Source: Streptomyces sp. f51
GTDB lineage: Bacteria > Actinomycetota > Actinomycetes > Streptomycetales > Streptomycetaceae
Reading direction: 5' to 3'
Assembly (NCBI RefSeq): GCF_037940415.1
Contig: NZ_CP149798.1
Location: 1,670,501 to 1,734,500 of the forward strand
Length of the DNA: 64,000 nucleotides
Position 1 is the stretch's first letter, and every line of letters begins with the position of its first letter. A program made the position numbers and the translations under genes. The notes under the pieces were generated by a model, which did not search any database, had not been told where the DNA came from, and saw only the letters and a list, made by a program, of their open reading frames with translations. Below are positions 1 to 13,191 of this stretch, one piece after another.

Positions 1-2384
1 GCTGTATAGCCCGTGGCCCGCGCCTCGTCGACCGCCCGGCGCAGATAGTCCCGTACACCGCCGAAGCGCTCGAAGTACGTGTCCATCAGCGCACGGGCCT
101 CGCCCGCCTCGATGTTCAGCTGCTGGGACAGGCCGAACGCCGACAGCCCGTACGCGAGGCCGTACGACATGGCCTTGATCTTGCGCCGCATCTCGGCGTC
201 GACGGCGGACCGCTCCACCGAGAACACCTGAGAGGCGACGGTGGTGTGCAGGTCCTCGCCGGAGGTGAACGCCTCCAGCAGCCCCTCGTCCTCGGACAGG
301 TGGGCCATCACCCGCAGCTCGATCTGGCTGTAGTCCGCGGTCATGAGGCACTCGAAGCCCTCACCGACGACGAAGCCGCGGCGGATCGCACGGCCCTCGT
401 CCGTGCGGACCGGGATGTTCTGGAGGTTCGGGTCCGTCGACGACAGTCGGCCGGTCGCCGCGACGGTCTGGTTGAACGTCGTGTGGATCCGCCCGTCCGC
501 CGCGATCGTCTTGATCAGACCCTCGACCGTGGACCGCAGCTTGGCCTGCTCACGGTGACGGAGCATGATCACGGGCAGTTCGTTCTCGGTCTGCGTCGCC
601 AGCCAGGCCAACGCGTCCGCGTCCGTGGTGTAACCCGTCTTCGTCTTCTTGGTCTTCGGCAGGGCCAGTTCACCGAAGAGGACTTCCTGGAGCTGCTTGG
701 GCGAACCGAGGTTGAACTCGTGCCCGGCCGCCGCGTGCGCCTCCTTCACGGCCTGCTGCACCGCGCCGGCGAACATCTGCTCCATCGCCTCCAGATGCGC
801 CCGGTCCGCGGCAATGCCGTGCCGCTCCAGCCGCGCCAGCAGGCTGGACGTGGGCAGCTCCATGTCACGCAGCAGATCCGCCGCGCCGACCTCCTGGAGC
901 TTCTCCCCGAACGCCTCCCCCAGATCGAGGATCGTCCGGGCCTGTGTCATCAGCGCGTCGGCCTCGGCCTGCTCGTCCGTGCCGAACGCCAGCTGCCCGT
1001 CGGCCGCCGCCGCGGGCCCGAGCTCCCGGCCCAGATACTCCAGGGACAGCGCGTCCAGCGCGAAGGAGCGGCGGCCCGGCTTGACGAGGTAGGCGGCGAG
1101 CGCCGTGTCCATCGTCACGCCCTCGATGGTCCAGCCGTGCTCGGCGAAGACCCGCATCGCGCCCTTGGCGTTGTGCATCACCTTGTGCCGGTCCGAGTCG
1201 GCGAGCCACGCGGCGAACGCGTTCTCGTCCGGCTCGTCCAGCCGGGACGGGTCGAACCACACCGCGGGGCCCGCAGCCGTCGCGAGCGCCACCTCGGCGA
1301 CCGACCCCGAGCCCAGCGCCCACGAGTCGACCGTGGACACACCCAGCACCCCGGTGCCGTGCCCGGCGAGCCACGGCGCCAGCTCGCCCGCGCCCAGCAC
1401 CGCACCGTCGATGTCGACGCCCTCGACGACGGGCCGTGTCTCCTCGGCCTCCGCGGCCCCCGGGTCGACGGCCAGCAGCCGCTCACGCAGCGAGGGGTTA
1501 CGGATCTCCAGCGTGTCCAGGACCATCGCGAGAGCCGTACGGTCGTACGCGGCCCGCTCCAGGTCCGTCACCGTCCGGGGCAGCTCGACGTCCTTGACCA
1601 TCTCCGTGAGACGGCGGTTGAGCTTCACCGCCTCCAGGTGGTCCCGCAGATTCTGGCCCGCCTTGCCCTTGACCTCGTCGACACGCTCGACCAGGTCCGC
1701 GAACGAACCGAACTGGTTGATCCACTTCGCGGCCGTCTTCTCCCCCACCCCGGGAATGCCCGGCAGGTTGTCCGACGGGTCTCCGCGCAGCGCCGCGAAG
1801 TCCGGATACTGCGCCGGCGTCAGCCCGTACTTCTCGAAGACCTTCTCCGGGGTGAAGCGCGTCAGCTCCGAGACGCCCTTCGTCGGATACAGCACTGTCG
1901 TGTGCTCCGAGACGAGCTGGAACGAGTCACGGTCACCCGTGACGATCAGCACCTCGAAACCCTCGGCCTCCGCCTGCGTGGCGAGCGTCGCGATGATGTC
2001 GTCGGCCTCGAAGCCGTCCACCGCGAACCGCTGCGCGTGCATCGCGTCCAGCAGCTCGCCGATCAGCTCGACCTGCCCCTTGAACTCGTCCGGGGTCTTC
2101 GACCGGTTCGCCTTGTACTCGGTGAACTCCTCGGACCGCCACGTCTTGCGCGACACGTCGAACGCCACCGCGAAGTGCGTGGGCGCCTCGTCGCGCAGCG
2201 TGTTCGCCAGCATCGACGCGAAACCATAGATGGCGTTCGTCGGCTGGCCCGTCGCGGTGGTGAAGTTCTCCGCGGGCAGCGCGAAGAACGCGCGGTAGGC
2301 CAGCGAGTGCCCGTCCATGAGCATCAGGCGCGGGCGGCCCGTACCTGCGGTGTTCTCGGTCTGCTTCGATGCTGTCTCTGCCAC
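1..2384 (-). CDS. polA: DNA polymerase I (partial, C-terminus beyond window edge)
   Basis: Repair and Okazaki-fragment-processing DNA polymerase. The minus-strand frame opens with a GTG at 2382-2384 (VAETASKQTENTAGTGRPRL) and stays open to base 1, about 794 residues. The N-terminus is a 5'-3' flap exonuclease domain (LMLMDGHSLAYRAFFALP; EADDIIATLA; GDPSDNLPGIPGVGEKTA). The middle domain looks like the proofreading fold but lacks the acidic ligands, as is usual in actinobacteria. Polymerase motif A (DYSQIELRVMAHLSED) and motif B (RRKIKAMSYGLAYG) are intact. Motif C and roughly the last 110 residues lie outside the window. The gene diverges from the oxidoreductase at 2553. A weak Shine-Dalgarno (GGATCGGGGG) precedes the GTG. 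Confidence 0.96.
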   Translation of the reverse strand, partial: MAETASKQTENTAGTGRPRLMLMDGHSLAYRAFFALPAENFTTATGQPTNAIYGFASMLANTLRDEAPTHFAVAFDVSRKTWRSEEFTEYKANRSKTPDEFKGQVELIGELLDAMHAQRFAVDGFEADDIIATLATQAEAEGFEVLIVTGDRDSFQLVSEHTTVLYPTKGVSELTRFTPEKVFEKYGLTPAQYPDFAALRGDPSDNLPGIPGVGEKTAAKWINQFGSFADLVERVDEVKGKAGQNLRDHLEAVKLNRRLTEMVKDVELPRTVTDLERAAYDRTALAMVLDTLEIRNPSLRERLLAVDPGAAEAEETRPVVEGVDIDGAVLGAGELAPWLAGHGTGVLGVSTVDSWALGSGSVAEVALATAAGPAVWFDPSRLDEPDENAFAAWLADSDRHKVMHNAKGAMRVFAEHGWTIEGVTMDTALAAYLVKPGRRSFALDALSLEYLGRELGPAAAADGQLAFGTDEQAEADALMTQARTILDLGEAFGEKLQEVGAADLLRDMELPTSSLLARLERHGIAADRAHLEAMEQMFAGAVQQAVKEAHAAAGHEFNLGSPKQLQEVLFGELALPKTKKTKTGYTTDADALAWLATQTENELPVIMLRHREQAKLRSTVEGLIKTIAADGRIHTTFNQTVAATGRLSSTDPNLQNIPVRTDEGRAIRRGFVVGEGFECLMTADYSQIELRVMAHLSEDEGLLEAFTSGEDLHTTVASQVFSVERSAVDAEMRRKIKAMSYGLAYGLSAFGLSQQLNIEAGEARALMDTYFERFGGVRDYLRRAVDEARATGYT

Positions 2385-2552
2385 ACCCCCGATCCTGCCA
2401 CGGCCCACTGACAACGCGGACCGTCCCGGCCCGGCGCACCCTTTCCCGCCCCGGATTCCCACAACCCACGGGCAGCACTGTCGGCCGCGCGTGCGAGGAT
2501 CCAAGCGGTACGAACACACGCACACCGCCGTGCGCACGCGAAGGGGTTCAGG

Positions 2553-4832
<2,280 letters not shown>

Positions 4833-4893
4833 GCGTTCGCTCAGCAGGAGACAACCGCGACGAAGCGGTCAACGACGAACGGAGCCGGACCCC

Positions 4894-5355
4894 ATGGGCG
4901 AACAGCACACCCCGAAGTTCCCGCAAGGGGTCATCGACGAGTACGCCGCACTCGGCGTCGACCTGCCGGCGCTGTTCTCCGCGGGCCACCTCGGCAACCG
5001 CATGGGCGTCCAGATCACCGAGGCCTCCGCGGACCGCGTCGTGGGCACCATGCCCGTCGAGGGCAACACCCAGCCGTATGGCCTGCTCCACGGAGGAGCC
5101 TCCGCCGTCCTCGCCGAGACCATCGGCTCCGTCGGCGCCATGCTCCACGGCGGCATCAGCAAGATCGCCGTCGGCGTCGACCTGAACTGCACCCACCACC
5201 GCGGCGTCCGCTCCGGCCTCGTCACCGGCGTGGCCACCCCCGTCCACCGCGGCCGCACCTCGGCCACGTACGAGATCGTCATCACCGGTGAGGACGGCAA
5301 GCGGGTCTGTAGCGCCCGCCTCACGTGCATCCTCAAGGACGCGCCGCAGAGCTGA
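4894..5355 (+). CDS. PaaI-family hotdog-fold thioesterase
   Basis: A 153-residue single hotdog domain, normally a homotetrameric acyl-CoA thioesterase. The helix motif QPYGLLHGGASAVLAETIGS (about residues 57-76) carries the usual HGG and the acidic residue of the PaaI/YbgC-like active site. A further ORF extension upstream is possible, but ATG 4894 has a good GGAGC Shine-Dalgarno and matches the domain boundary. It follows the molybdoprotein gene closely. The substrate is not predictable; similar actinobacterial proteins are often called 1,4-dihydroxy-2-naphthoyl-CoA hydrolase-like. Confidence 0.88.
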   Translation: MGEQHTPKFPQGVIDEYAALGVDLPALFSAGHLGNRMGVQITEASADRVVGTMPVEGNTQPYGLLHGGASAVLAETIGSVGAMLHGGISKIAVGVDLNCTHHRGVRSGLVTGVATPVHRGRTSATYEIVITGEDGKRVCSARLTCILKDAPQS

Positions 5356-5363
5356 CACCGGGC

Positions 5364-5391
5364 GAGCCCGGGGCTCCGCGCCCCCGGGCTC
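5364..5391 (+). terminator. GC-rich hairpin after the thioesterase
   Basis: A perfect 10-bp inverted repeat (GAGCCCGGGG / CCCCGGGCTC, 8-nt loop) starts 8 bp after the thioesterase stop codon. There is no U-tract, as is common for actinobacterial terminators. Confidence 0.6.
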
Positions 5392-5417
5392 CCAGATCAC
5401 CCCGTCACCGCGCCCCG

Positions 5418-5473
5418 GGGCAGCGGGCAGCGGGCAGCGGGCAGCGGGCAGCGGGCAGCGGGCAGCGGGCAGC
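5418..5473. repeat. Eight perfect tandem copies of GGGCAGC
   Basis: Seven-base unit GGGCAGC repeated exactly eight times (56 bp) with no mismatch, just downstream of the thioesterase hairpin. Perfect identity suggests recent slippage. No coding frame across it is convincing. Confidence 0.97.
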
Positions 5474-6413
5474 GACGATCCGCGGGCCCCTGCTGGTTCC
5501 GTCGCGGCTTGGAGCGGCCGGGGTCCCCGGGTGCGGCAGGTGCGCGCCCGTGCGCGCCCCGGCGTGCCGGGCTCCCGAGGCGAGGCTCCCCGCGTCAAGC
5601 CCCCCGGAAGACCGAACTGCCGCCCGTACCACACTGTTGACAGCCGCGCCCCGCGACGTCCGGGTCGCGATCGCAACCGGCGCCGCTCCATGGCCCGCGA
5701 GCGCGCCCGCCGCGACCACCGCCCGTGACCGCCGGGTGCCGCCGGCCTCGCTCGCAACGGCCCCCGCCGCGCGCCCATCCGCTTCCGCTTCGAGGGCGAC
5801 GGCCGCCGTCACGGCCCGTCAAACAGGCTCCGGGCAGCCCGAGTTGAGCGTGGCACCGCCCCTCCGCTGCCACGGACAGTGAAGGCCGGAAATCCCCGGC
5901 CCGTCGCCTCGCGCGGCGCCGTATACGACCGCGCCCGCCCCACGCCCGCCGGCAAGGCCCCCCGCCCCGACCTGCGCACCGGCCACGGCAACGCACAGCG
6001 ACAGCAAAGCCTCACCTCGGCGGCACCCGGGCATCGGAAGCGAAGACCGGCCCGCGCGCCCCCCGGTTCCCCAACACGCCCTCCCCCACACCCACTTCAC
6101 CCGGCCAAGGCACCGGCGACCGCCTCACACGGTGGTAACAGTCGGTTACCTCTGCCGCAATAAATCATTCCCCGCACCACGAGCCGCACCACGGCACGCC
6201 CCCGACGGCACCCCGGACCGTCGCCACGCGTACAGCTTCCGGTATCCGCCATCAACCCGGAACAGCGCGTTCTCACCATGCGAACACACAACCGCCTCCG
6301 GCCAGCACGCCGAAATGCTCCGATCGTCCGCCCCACGCCCCGCGAGGCACCCCCCGGATAACAAGAGCGTCACAGCCTTCCCCACGCTCCTCCCCACCCC
6401 CCCAACCTGCGCT

Positions 6414-6419
6414 TATAGT
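6414..6419 (+). promoter_or_regulatory. Possible -10 box of the liv operon
   Basis: TATAGT inside GCTTATAGTC, about 117 bp before the start of the binding-protein gene. No convincing -35 hexamer lies 16-19 bp upstream, so this is a weak proposal; it would give a leader of roughly 110 nt. Confidence 0.3.
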
Positions 6420-6535
6420 CACGGCCAGTCACCGCGCCGCCGGGCGCGTCACTGCACGGCCCTGCTTCATCCAGTACGGCCCGGCGAGACACACGGCCCC
6501 CACCCTGGGGTGCCGCGCCAGGGAGAGGATTCAAC

Positions 6536-7756
6536 GTGCGACAGCGTTCCATGGTCATACTCACCGCCGTGCTCACGACAGGGGCACTCACGCTGACCGC
6601 CTGCGGCTCGCGCGACAACAGCGGCGACAGCAAGAGCGACAAGAAGACCGAGATCATCATCGGCGTGGACGCGCCGCTGACCGGTCAGAACTCCGCCACG
6701 GGCCTCGGCATCCAGGGCGGCGTCCAGATCGCCGTCGACGACGCCAACAAGAACAACACCGTTCCCGGCGTGACCTTCAAGGTCCAGGCGCTCGACGACA
6801 AGGCGATCCCGGCCTCCGGCCAGGCCAACGCCACCCAGCTCGTCCAGAAGGACAACGTCCTCGGCGTCGTCGGCCCGCTGAACTCCGGCGTCGCCACCCA
6901 GATGCAGCAGGTCTTCGACACCGCCAACCTCGTCGAGATCTCGCCGTCCAACACGGCGCCCGAGCTGACCCAGGGCAAGAACTGGCAGACCTCCAAGACC
7001 CGCCCGTTCAAGACCTACTTCCGCACCGCCACCACCGACGCCCTCCAGGGCGGCTTCGCGGCCGACTACGCCTACAACACGCTGAAGAAGCGCAAGGTGT
7101 ACGTCGTCGACGACAAGCAGACCTACGGTGCCGGCCTCGCCAAGCTCTTCAAGGCGGGCTTCACCAAGGCCGGCGGCAAGCTCGCGGGCGAGGACCACGT
7201 CAACACCGGCGACACGGACTTCTCCGCTCTCGTCACCAAGATCAAGAACGCCAAGGCCGACCTCGTCTACTACGGCGGCCAGTACGACGAGTCCGAGAAG
7301 CTCACCAAGCAGCTCAAGGACGGCGGCGTCAAGATCCCGCTGTTCGGTGGCGACGGCATGTTCAGCGACACCTACATCCAGACCGCCGGCAAGGCCTCCG
7401 AGGGTGACCTGGCCACCTCCGTCGGTCAGCCCGTCGACTCCCTGGCCTCCGCCGCCGACTTCATCAAGAAGTACAAGGCGTCCGGCCTCAAGGGCGACTA
7501 CGGCACGTACGGCGGCTACTCCTACGACGCCGCCACGGCCATCATCAAGGCCATCGGCGCGGTCGTGAAGGACGGCAAGATCCCGGACGGCGCTCGCGCC
7601 AAGATCGTCGCCGAGGTCCAGAAGACCAAGTTCGACGGCATCGCCGGCCCCGTCTCCTTCGACGAGTACGGCGACACCACCAACAAGCAGCTCACCGTCT
7701 ACCAGGTCGTCGGTGGCAAGTGGAAGGCCGTCAAGAGCGGTACGTTCAACGGCTGA
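6536..7756 (+). CDS. livK: Branched-chain amino-acid ABC transporter substrate-binding lipoprotein
   Basis: A 406-residue periplasmic-binding-fold type I receptor (LivJ/LivK/Leu-Ile-Val family) that would deliver branched-chain amino acids to the permeases encoded downstream. The N-terminus is a lipoprotein signal: positive start, hydrophobic core and lipobox LTAC with Cys23, followed by a Ser/Asp/Lys linker. Family segments include IGVDAPLTGQNS and YYGGQYDESEKL. Start is GTG 6536 with a strong GGGAGAGGA Shine-Dalgarno. It is the first gene of the liv operon, separated by 199 bp from the permease gene. Other small amino acids or amides are possible ligands. Confidence 0.94.
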   Translation: MRQRSMVILTAVLTTGALTLTACGSRDNSGDSKSDKKTEIIIGVDAPLTGQNSATGLGIQGGVQIAVDDANKNNTVPGVTFKVQALDDKAIPASGQANATQLVQKDNVLGVVGPLNSGVATQMQQVFDTANLVEISPSNTAPELTQGKNWQTSKTRPFKTYFRTATTDALQGGFAADYAYNTLKKRKVYVVDDKQTYGAGLAKLFKAGFTKAGGKLAGEDHVNTGDTDFSALVTKIKNAKADLVYYGGQYDESEKLTKQLKDGGVKIPLFGGDGMFSDTYIQTAGKASEGDLATSVGQPVDSLASAADFIKKYKASGLKGDYGTYGGYSYDAATAIIKAIGAVVKDGKIPDGARAKIVAEVQKTKFDGIAGPVSFDEYGDTTNKQLTVYQVVGGKWKAVKSGTFNG

Positions 7757-7777
7757 TCAGCACCATCCCGGGCCACC

Positions 7778-7848
7778 CCGGTGGATCGGCCCGACACCAG
7801 GCCACGGAGCCCGACGACGAGCACCGTAAGCCCGGTCCGATCCACCGG
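7778..7848 (+). repeat. 12-bp inverted repeat between livK and livH
   Basis: CCGGTGGATCGG (7778-7789) and its exact complement (7837-7848) are separated by 47 nt in the 199-bp gap after the binding-protein gene. There is no U-tract. Such intercistronic stems often protect or attenuate the abundant binding-protein transcript; that role is inferred here. Confidence 0.65.
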
Positions 7849-7955
7849 CCACGCCCTCAGCACAACCCCAGGGCCGCGCGGCCACGACCACACGTCACCG
7901 CGCGGCCCGCTCCATACGCCCTGCTCAACTCTCCCCACCACATGGAGGCCACGCG

Positions 7956-8888
7956 GTGAACACCCTGCCGCAGCAGCTGGCCAACGGGCTGTTCCTCGGC
8001 TCGATGTACGGGCTGATCGCCATCGGCTACACGATGGTGTACGGCATCGTCCAGCTCATCAACTTCGCCCACGGCGAGATCTTCATGACCGGCGGCTTCG
8101 GCGCACTCTCGGTCTACCTCTACGTTCTGCCAAACGGCACATCCATGTGGATAGCCCTCCCAGCGATGCTGATAGGCGGCGGAATCGTCTCCGTCCTCAT
8201 CGCCGTCGGGGCCGAACGCTTCGCCTACCGCCCCCTGCGCGGAGCGCCACGCCTCGCCCCCCTCATCACCGCCATCGGTCTGTCCCTCGCGCTCCAGCAG
8301 GTCGTCTTCAACGCCTACCCGAACGCCAAGACCGACCTGACGTTCCCTCAGCTCCCGTTCGGTCCCTGGCACATCGGCTCGGTCAGCATCCAGAGCGGCA
8401 GCGTCTTCGTCATCGTCGCCGCGCCCCTGTGCATGGCCGCCCTCGCGCTCTTCGTCAGCATGTCCCGCACCGGCCGCGCCATGCAGGCCACCGCGCAGGA
8501 CCCCGACACCGCGCAGCTCATGGGCATCGACACCAACCGCATCATCGTCATCGCCTTCGCCATCGGCGGCTTCTTCGCCGCCGTCGCGGCAGTCGCGTAC
8601 GGCCTGCGGTACGGCACCGTCAAGTACGACATGGGCTTCCAGATGGGCCTCAAGGCCTTCACCGCGGCCGTCCTCGGCGGCATCGGCAACATCTACGGCG
8701 CCATGATCGGCGGCCTCGTCCTCGGCCTCGCCGAGACCATGGCCACCAGCTACATCGACGGCATCCCCGGCATGCAGCAGCTCGGCGGCGGCGGCTGGTC
8801 CTCCGTCTGGGCCTTCGTACTCCTCATCCTCGTACTGCTGTTCAGGCCACAGGGCCTCGTCGGCGAACGCGTCGCGGACAGGGCGTGA
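7956..8888 (+). CDS. livH: Branched-chain amino-acid ABC transporter permease LivH
   Basis: A 310-residue polytopic inner-membrane permease of the LivH family, one half of the translocation pore. Typical sequence is seen at the N-terminus (QQLANGLFLGSMYGLIAIGY) and in the segment AFTAAVLGGIGNIYGAMIGG, with about eight hydrophobic spans. Start is GTG 7956 with GGAGG eight bases upstream. The stop overlaps or abuts livM (GTGA at 8885-8888), which implies translational coupling. Confidence 0.94.
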   Translation: MNTLPQQLANGLFLGSMYGLIAIGYTMVYGIVQLINFAHGEIFMTGGFGALSVYLYVLPNGTSMWIALPAMLIGGGIVSVLIAVGAERFAYRPLRGAPRLAPLITAIGLSLALQQVVFNAYPNAKTDLTFPQLPFGPWHIGSVSIQSGSVFVIVAAPLCMAALALFVSMSRTGRAMQATAQDPDTAQLMGIDTNRIIVIAFAIGGFFAAVAAVAYGLRYGTVKYDMGFQMGLKAFTAAVLGGIGNIYGAMIGGLVLGLAETMATSYIDGIPGMQQLGGGGWSSVWAFVLLILVLLFRPQGLVGERVADRA

Positions 8889-8893
8889 GCACC

Positions 8894-10669
<1,776 letters not shown>

Positions 10670-10674
10670 CCAAC

Positions 10675-11736
10675 ATGACCACCACCACAGCCCCCAGCCC
10701 CGTCCTCGAAGCCACCGGCGTCACTATGCGCTTCGGCGGCCTCACCGCCGTCCGGAACGTCGACCTCACCGTCAACGCCGGAGAGATCGTCGGCCTCATC
10801 GGCCCCAACGGCGCGGGCAAGACCACCTTCTTCAACTGCCTCACCGGCCTCTACGTCCCCACCGAGGGCAAAGTCGCCTACAAGGGCACGGTGCTGCCGC
10901 CCAAGCCGCACCTCGTCACCAGCGCCGGCATCGCCCGCACCTTCCAGAACATCCGGCTCTTCGCCAACATGACCGTCCTGGAGAACGTGCTCGTCGGACG
11001 CCACACCCGCACCAAGGAAGGCCTCTGGTCGGCCATCCTCCGCGGCCCCGGCTTCCGCAAGGCGGAGGCCGCCTCCCGCGAACGCGCCATGGAACTGCTG
11101 GAGTTCATCGGCCTCGACCACAAGGCCGACCACCTCTCCCGCAACCTCCCCTACGGTGAGCAGCGCAAGCTGGAGATCGCGCGCGCCATGGCGAGCGAGC
11201 CGGGCCTGCTCCTCCTGGACGAGCCCACCGCCGGCATGAACCCCCAGGAAACCCGCGCGACCGAAGAACTCGTCTTCGCCATCCGCGACCGCGGCATCGC
11301 CGTCCTCGTCATCGAGCACGACATGCGCTTCATCTTCAACCTGTCCGACCGCGTGGCCTGCCTCGTCCAGGGCGAGAAGCTCGTCGAAGGCACCTCCGAA
11401 GTCGTCCAGGGCGACGAACGCGTCATCGCCGCCTACCTCGGCACCCCCTTCGAGGGCGCCCCCGGCGACGAGGAACTCGCCGAGGTCGAGGCCGCCGAAG
11501 CCGCAGGAACGGCCGAAGCCGTGACCGCGACCGACACCGCGCCGGAGACCGAGGAAGCCGCTGCCCCGGCCACCGAGGACAGCACGGCGACCGAGGACAC
11601 CACGGACACCGACGAAGCCCCCGAGGCCTCCGCGGCACCCGAGGACGCCACCCCGTCCGACGACTCCGACGCACCCACCGCGTCCGACGACTCCGACGCG
11701 CAGGGCAGCACCACCAAGGAAGGAACCGCCCAGTGA
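10675..11736 (+). CDS. livG: Branched-chain amino-acid ABC transporter ATP-binding protein LivG with acidic tail
   Basis: A 353-residue ABC ATPase. Walker A is GPNGAGKTT (about residues 43-51), the signature-like segment is LPYGEQRKLEIARAMA, Walker B is LLLLDEP, and the family motif AGMNPQET follows. The ABC domain finishes near residue 260. The last about 90 residues are an Ala/Glu/Asp/Thr/Ser-rich low-complexity tail with near-repeats (ASDDSDA; TEDTTDTDEAPEA), not part of the usual 250-280-residue LivG. ATG 10675 lies 6 bp after the livM stop. The gene overlaps livF by 4 bp. Confidence 0.93.
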   Translation: MTTTTAPSPVLEATGVTMRFGGLTAVRNVDLTVNAGEIVGLIGPNGAGKTTFFNCLTGLYVPTEGKVAYKGTVLPPKPHLVTSAGIARTFQNIRLFANMTVLENVLVGRHTRTKEGLWSAILRGPGFRKAEAASRERAMELLEFIGLDHKADHLSRNLPYGEQRKLEIARAMASEPGLLLLDEPTAGMNPQETRATEELVFAIRDRGIAVLVIEHDMRFIFNLSDRVACLVQGEKLVEGTSEVVQGDERVIAAYLGTPFEGAPGDEELAEVEAAEAAGTAEAVTATDTAPETEEAAAPATEDSTATEDTTDTDEAPEASAAPEDATPSDDSDAPTASDDSDAQGSTTKEGTAQ

Positions 11737-12449
11737 CCGCACTGCTCGAGGTCGAAGACCTCAAGGTCGCCTACGGCAAGATCGAAGCCGTCAAGGGCAT
11801 CTCCTTCACCGTCGAAGCCGGCCAGATCGTCACCCTCATCGGCACCAACGGCGCCGGCAAGACGACGACCCTGCGCACCCTCTCCGGGCTCCTCAAGCCC
11901 AGCGGAGGCCGCATCCTCTTCGACGGCCAGCCCCTCGCCAACATCCCCGCCCACAAGATCGTCGCCCTCGGACTCGCGCACTCCCCCGAAGGCCGGCACA
12001 TCTTCCCCCGCCTCAGCATCGCGGAGAACCTCCAGCTCGGAGCCTTCCTCCGCAGCGACAAGGCGGGCATCGAGAAGGACATCCAGCGCGCCTACGACCT
12101 CTTCCCCATCCTGGGAGAGCGCCGCAAGCAGGCCGCCGGCACCCTCTCGGGCGGCGAACAGCAGATGCTCGCCATGGGCCGCGCCCTCATGTCCCAGCCC
12201 AAGCTGCTCATGCTCGACGAACCCTCCATGGGCCTCTCGCCGATCATGATGCAGAAGATCCTCGCCACCATCGCCGAGCTCAAGGCGTCCGGCACCACCA
12301 TCCTGCTCGTCGAGCAGAACGCCCAGGCGGCGCTCTCGCTGGCCGACCAGGCCCACGTCATGGAGGTCGGCAGCATCGTCCTCTCCGGCACCGGCCAGGA
12401 CCTCCTGCACGACGAGTCCGTCCGCAAGGCGTACCTCGGCGAGGACTGA
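11733..12449 (+). CDS. livF: Branched-chain amino-acid ABC transporter ATP-binding protein LivF
   Basis: A 238-residue ABC ATPase with Walker A GTNGAGKTT, signature LSGGEQQMLAMGRAL, Walker B LLMLDEPSMGLSP and the H-loop region replaced by the typical VEQNAQAAL. Start is GTG 11733, overlapping the livG stop, with GGAAGGAA just upstream in the tail codons of livG. It is the last gene of the operon and is followed by a strong hairpin. Confidence 0.94.
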   Translation: MTALLEVEDLKVAYGKIEAVKGISFTVEAGQIVTLIGTNGAGKTTTLRTLSGLLKPSGGRILFDGQPLANIPAHKIVALGLAHSPEGRHIFPRLSIAENLQLGAFLRSDKAGIEKDIQRAYDLFPILGERRKQAAGTLSGGEQQMLAMGRALMSQPKLLMLDEPSMGLSPIMMQKILATIAELKASGTTILLVEQNAQAALSLADQAHVMEVGSIVLSGTGQDLLHDESVRKAYLGED

Positions 12450-12474
12450 CACCCCGCGACCCCGGTCGCACGAA

Positions 12475-12507
12475 AAGGCCCGCACCTCCGTCAGGGGTGC
12501 GGGCCTT
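12475..12507. terminator. Bidirectional terminator between livF and pdtaR
   Basis: A perfect 12-bp stem (AAGGCCCGCACC / GGTGCGGGCCTT) with a 9-nt loop lies between two convergent genes. On the minus strand the stem runs into TTTT, so it suits termination of the response-regulator transcript particularly well, and serves livF from the other side. Confidence 0.85.
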
Positions 12508-12534
12508 CTCCGTTCACGGGGGCTGCCGGGTGGG

Positions 12535-13191
12535 CTAGCCCTTCGCCGCCTTCTTCTCCTCGGCGTCCTCGATGACCGCCTCGGCGACCTGCTGCATCGA
12601 CATACGGCGGTCCATCGACGTCTTCTGGATCCACCGGAACGCCGCCGGCTCCGTCAGGCCGTACTCCGTCTGGAGAACCGACTTCGCGCGGTCCACCAGC
12701 TTCCGCGTCTCCAGACGCTGCGTGAGATCCGCGATCTCACCCTCCAGCGCCTTCAGCTCCGCGAACCGGGACACCGCCATCTCGATCGCCGGCACCACGT
12801 CGCTCTTGCTGAACGGCTTCACCAGGTAAGCCATCGCGCCCGCGTCACGCGCGCGCTCCACGAGGTCGCGCTGCGAGAACGCCGTCAGCATCAGCACCGG
12901 GGCGATCGACTCCTCAGCGATCTTCTCCGCCGCCGAGATGCCGTCCAGCTTCGGCATCTTCACGTCGAGGATCACGAGGTCGGGCTTGTGCTCCCGGGCC
13001 AGCTCCACGGCCTGCTCACCGTCACCGGCCTCGCCTACTACGGTGTAGCCCTCTTCTTCGAGCATCTCTTTGAGGTCGAGACGGATCAGCGCCTCGTCCT
13101 CGGCGATGACGACACGGGTCGTCAGCGGAGGCACGTGCGACTTGTCGTCGTCGGGCGCGTCTACGGGCTGGGGCGACTCGGGGGCGGTCAC
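12535..13191 (-). CDS. pdtaR: ANTAR-domain response regulator, PdtaR type
   Basis: A 218-residue two-component regulator with a receiver domain and an RNA-binding ANTAR domain, orthologous in layout to mycobacterial PdtaR. The receiver (about residues 26-145) has VVIAEDEALIRLDL, phospho-acceptor Asp76 in VILDVKMP, and LTAFSQRDLVERARDAGAMA. The ANTAR helices include ETRKLVDRAKSVLQTEYGL and MDRRMSMQQVAEAVI. Family members act by antitermination on RNA hairpins. Start is GTG 13191 with GAGGAG ideally placed. No histidine kinase is adjacent; in other actinobacteria the partner is the distant PdtaS. Confidence 0.93.
   Translation of the reverse strand: MTAPESPQPVDAPDDDKSHVPPLTTRVVIAEDEALIRLDLKEMLEEEGYTVVGEAGDGEQAVELAREHKPDLVILDVKMPKLDGISAAEKIAEESIAPVLMLTAFSQRDLVERARDAGAMAYLVKPFSKSDVVPAIEMAVSRFAELKALEGEIADLTQRLETRKLVDRAKSVLQTEYGLTEPAAFRWIQKTSMDRRMSMQQVAEAVIEDAEEKKAAKG

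Larger units (their letters stand above)
5356..6535. other. Long intergenic region upstream of the liv operon
   Basis: About 1.18 kb without a gene I can support. It holds the hairpin and 7-bp repeat listed separately, then very GC-rich sequence whose apparent frames are low-complexity Arg/Pro/Ala shadows. A less GC-rich pocket lies around 6120-6290. The last 130 bp upstream of the binding-protein gene look like its promoter/leader, with a TATAGT hexamer at 6414-6419. No tRNA or known ncRNA was recognised. Confidence 0.6.

Noticed and set aside
246..2411. Large plus-strand open frame opposite polA (721 codons)
   Set aside because: It is the antisense shadow of polA in high-GC DNA: Arg/Leu/Val-rich with no domain, while the minus strand reads as a clear DNA polymerase I.
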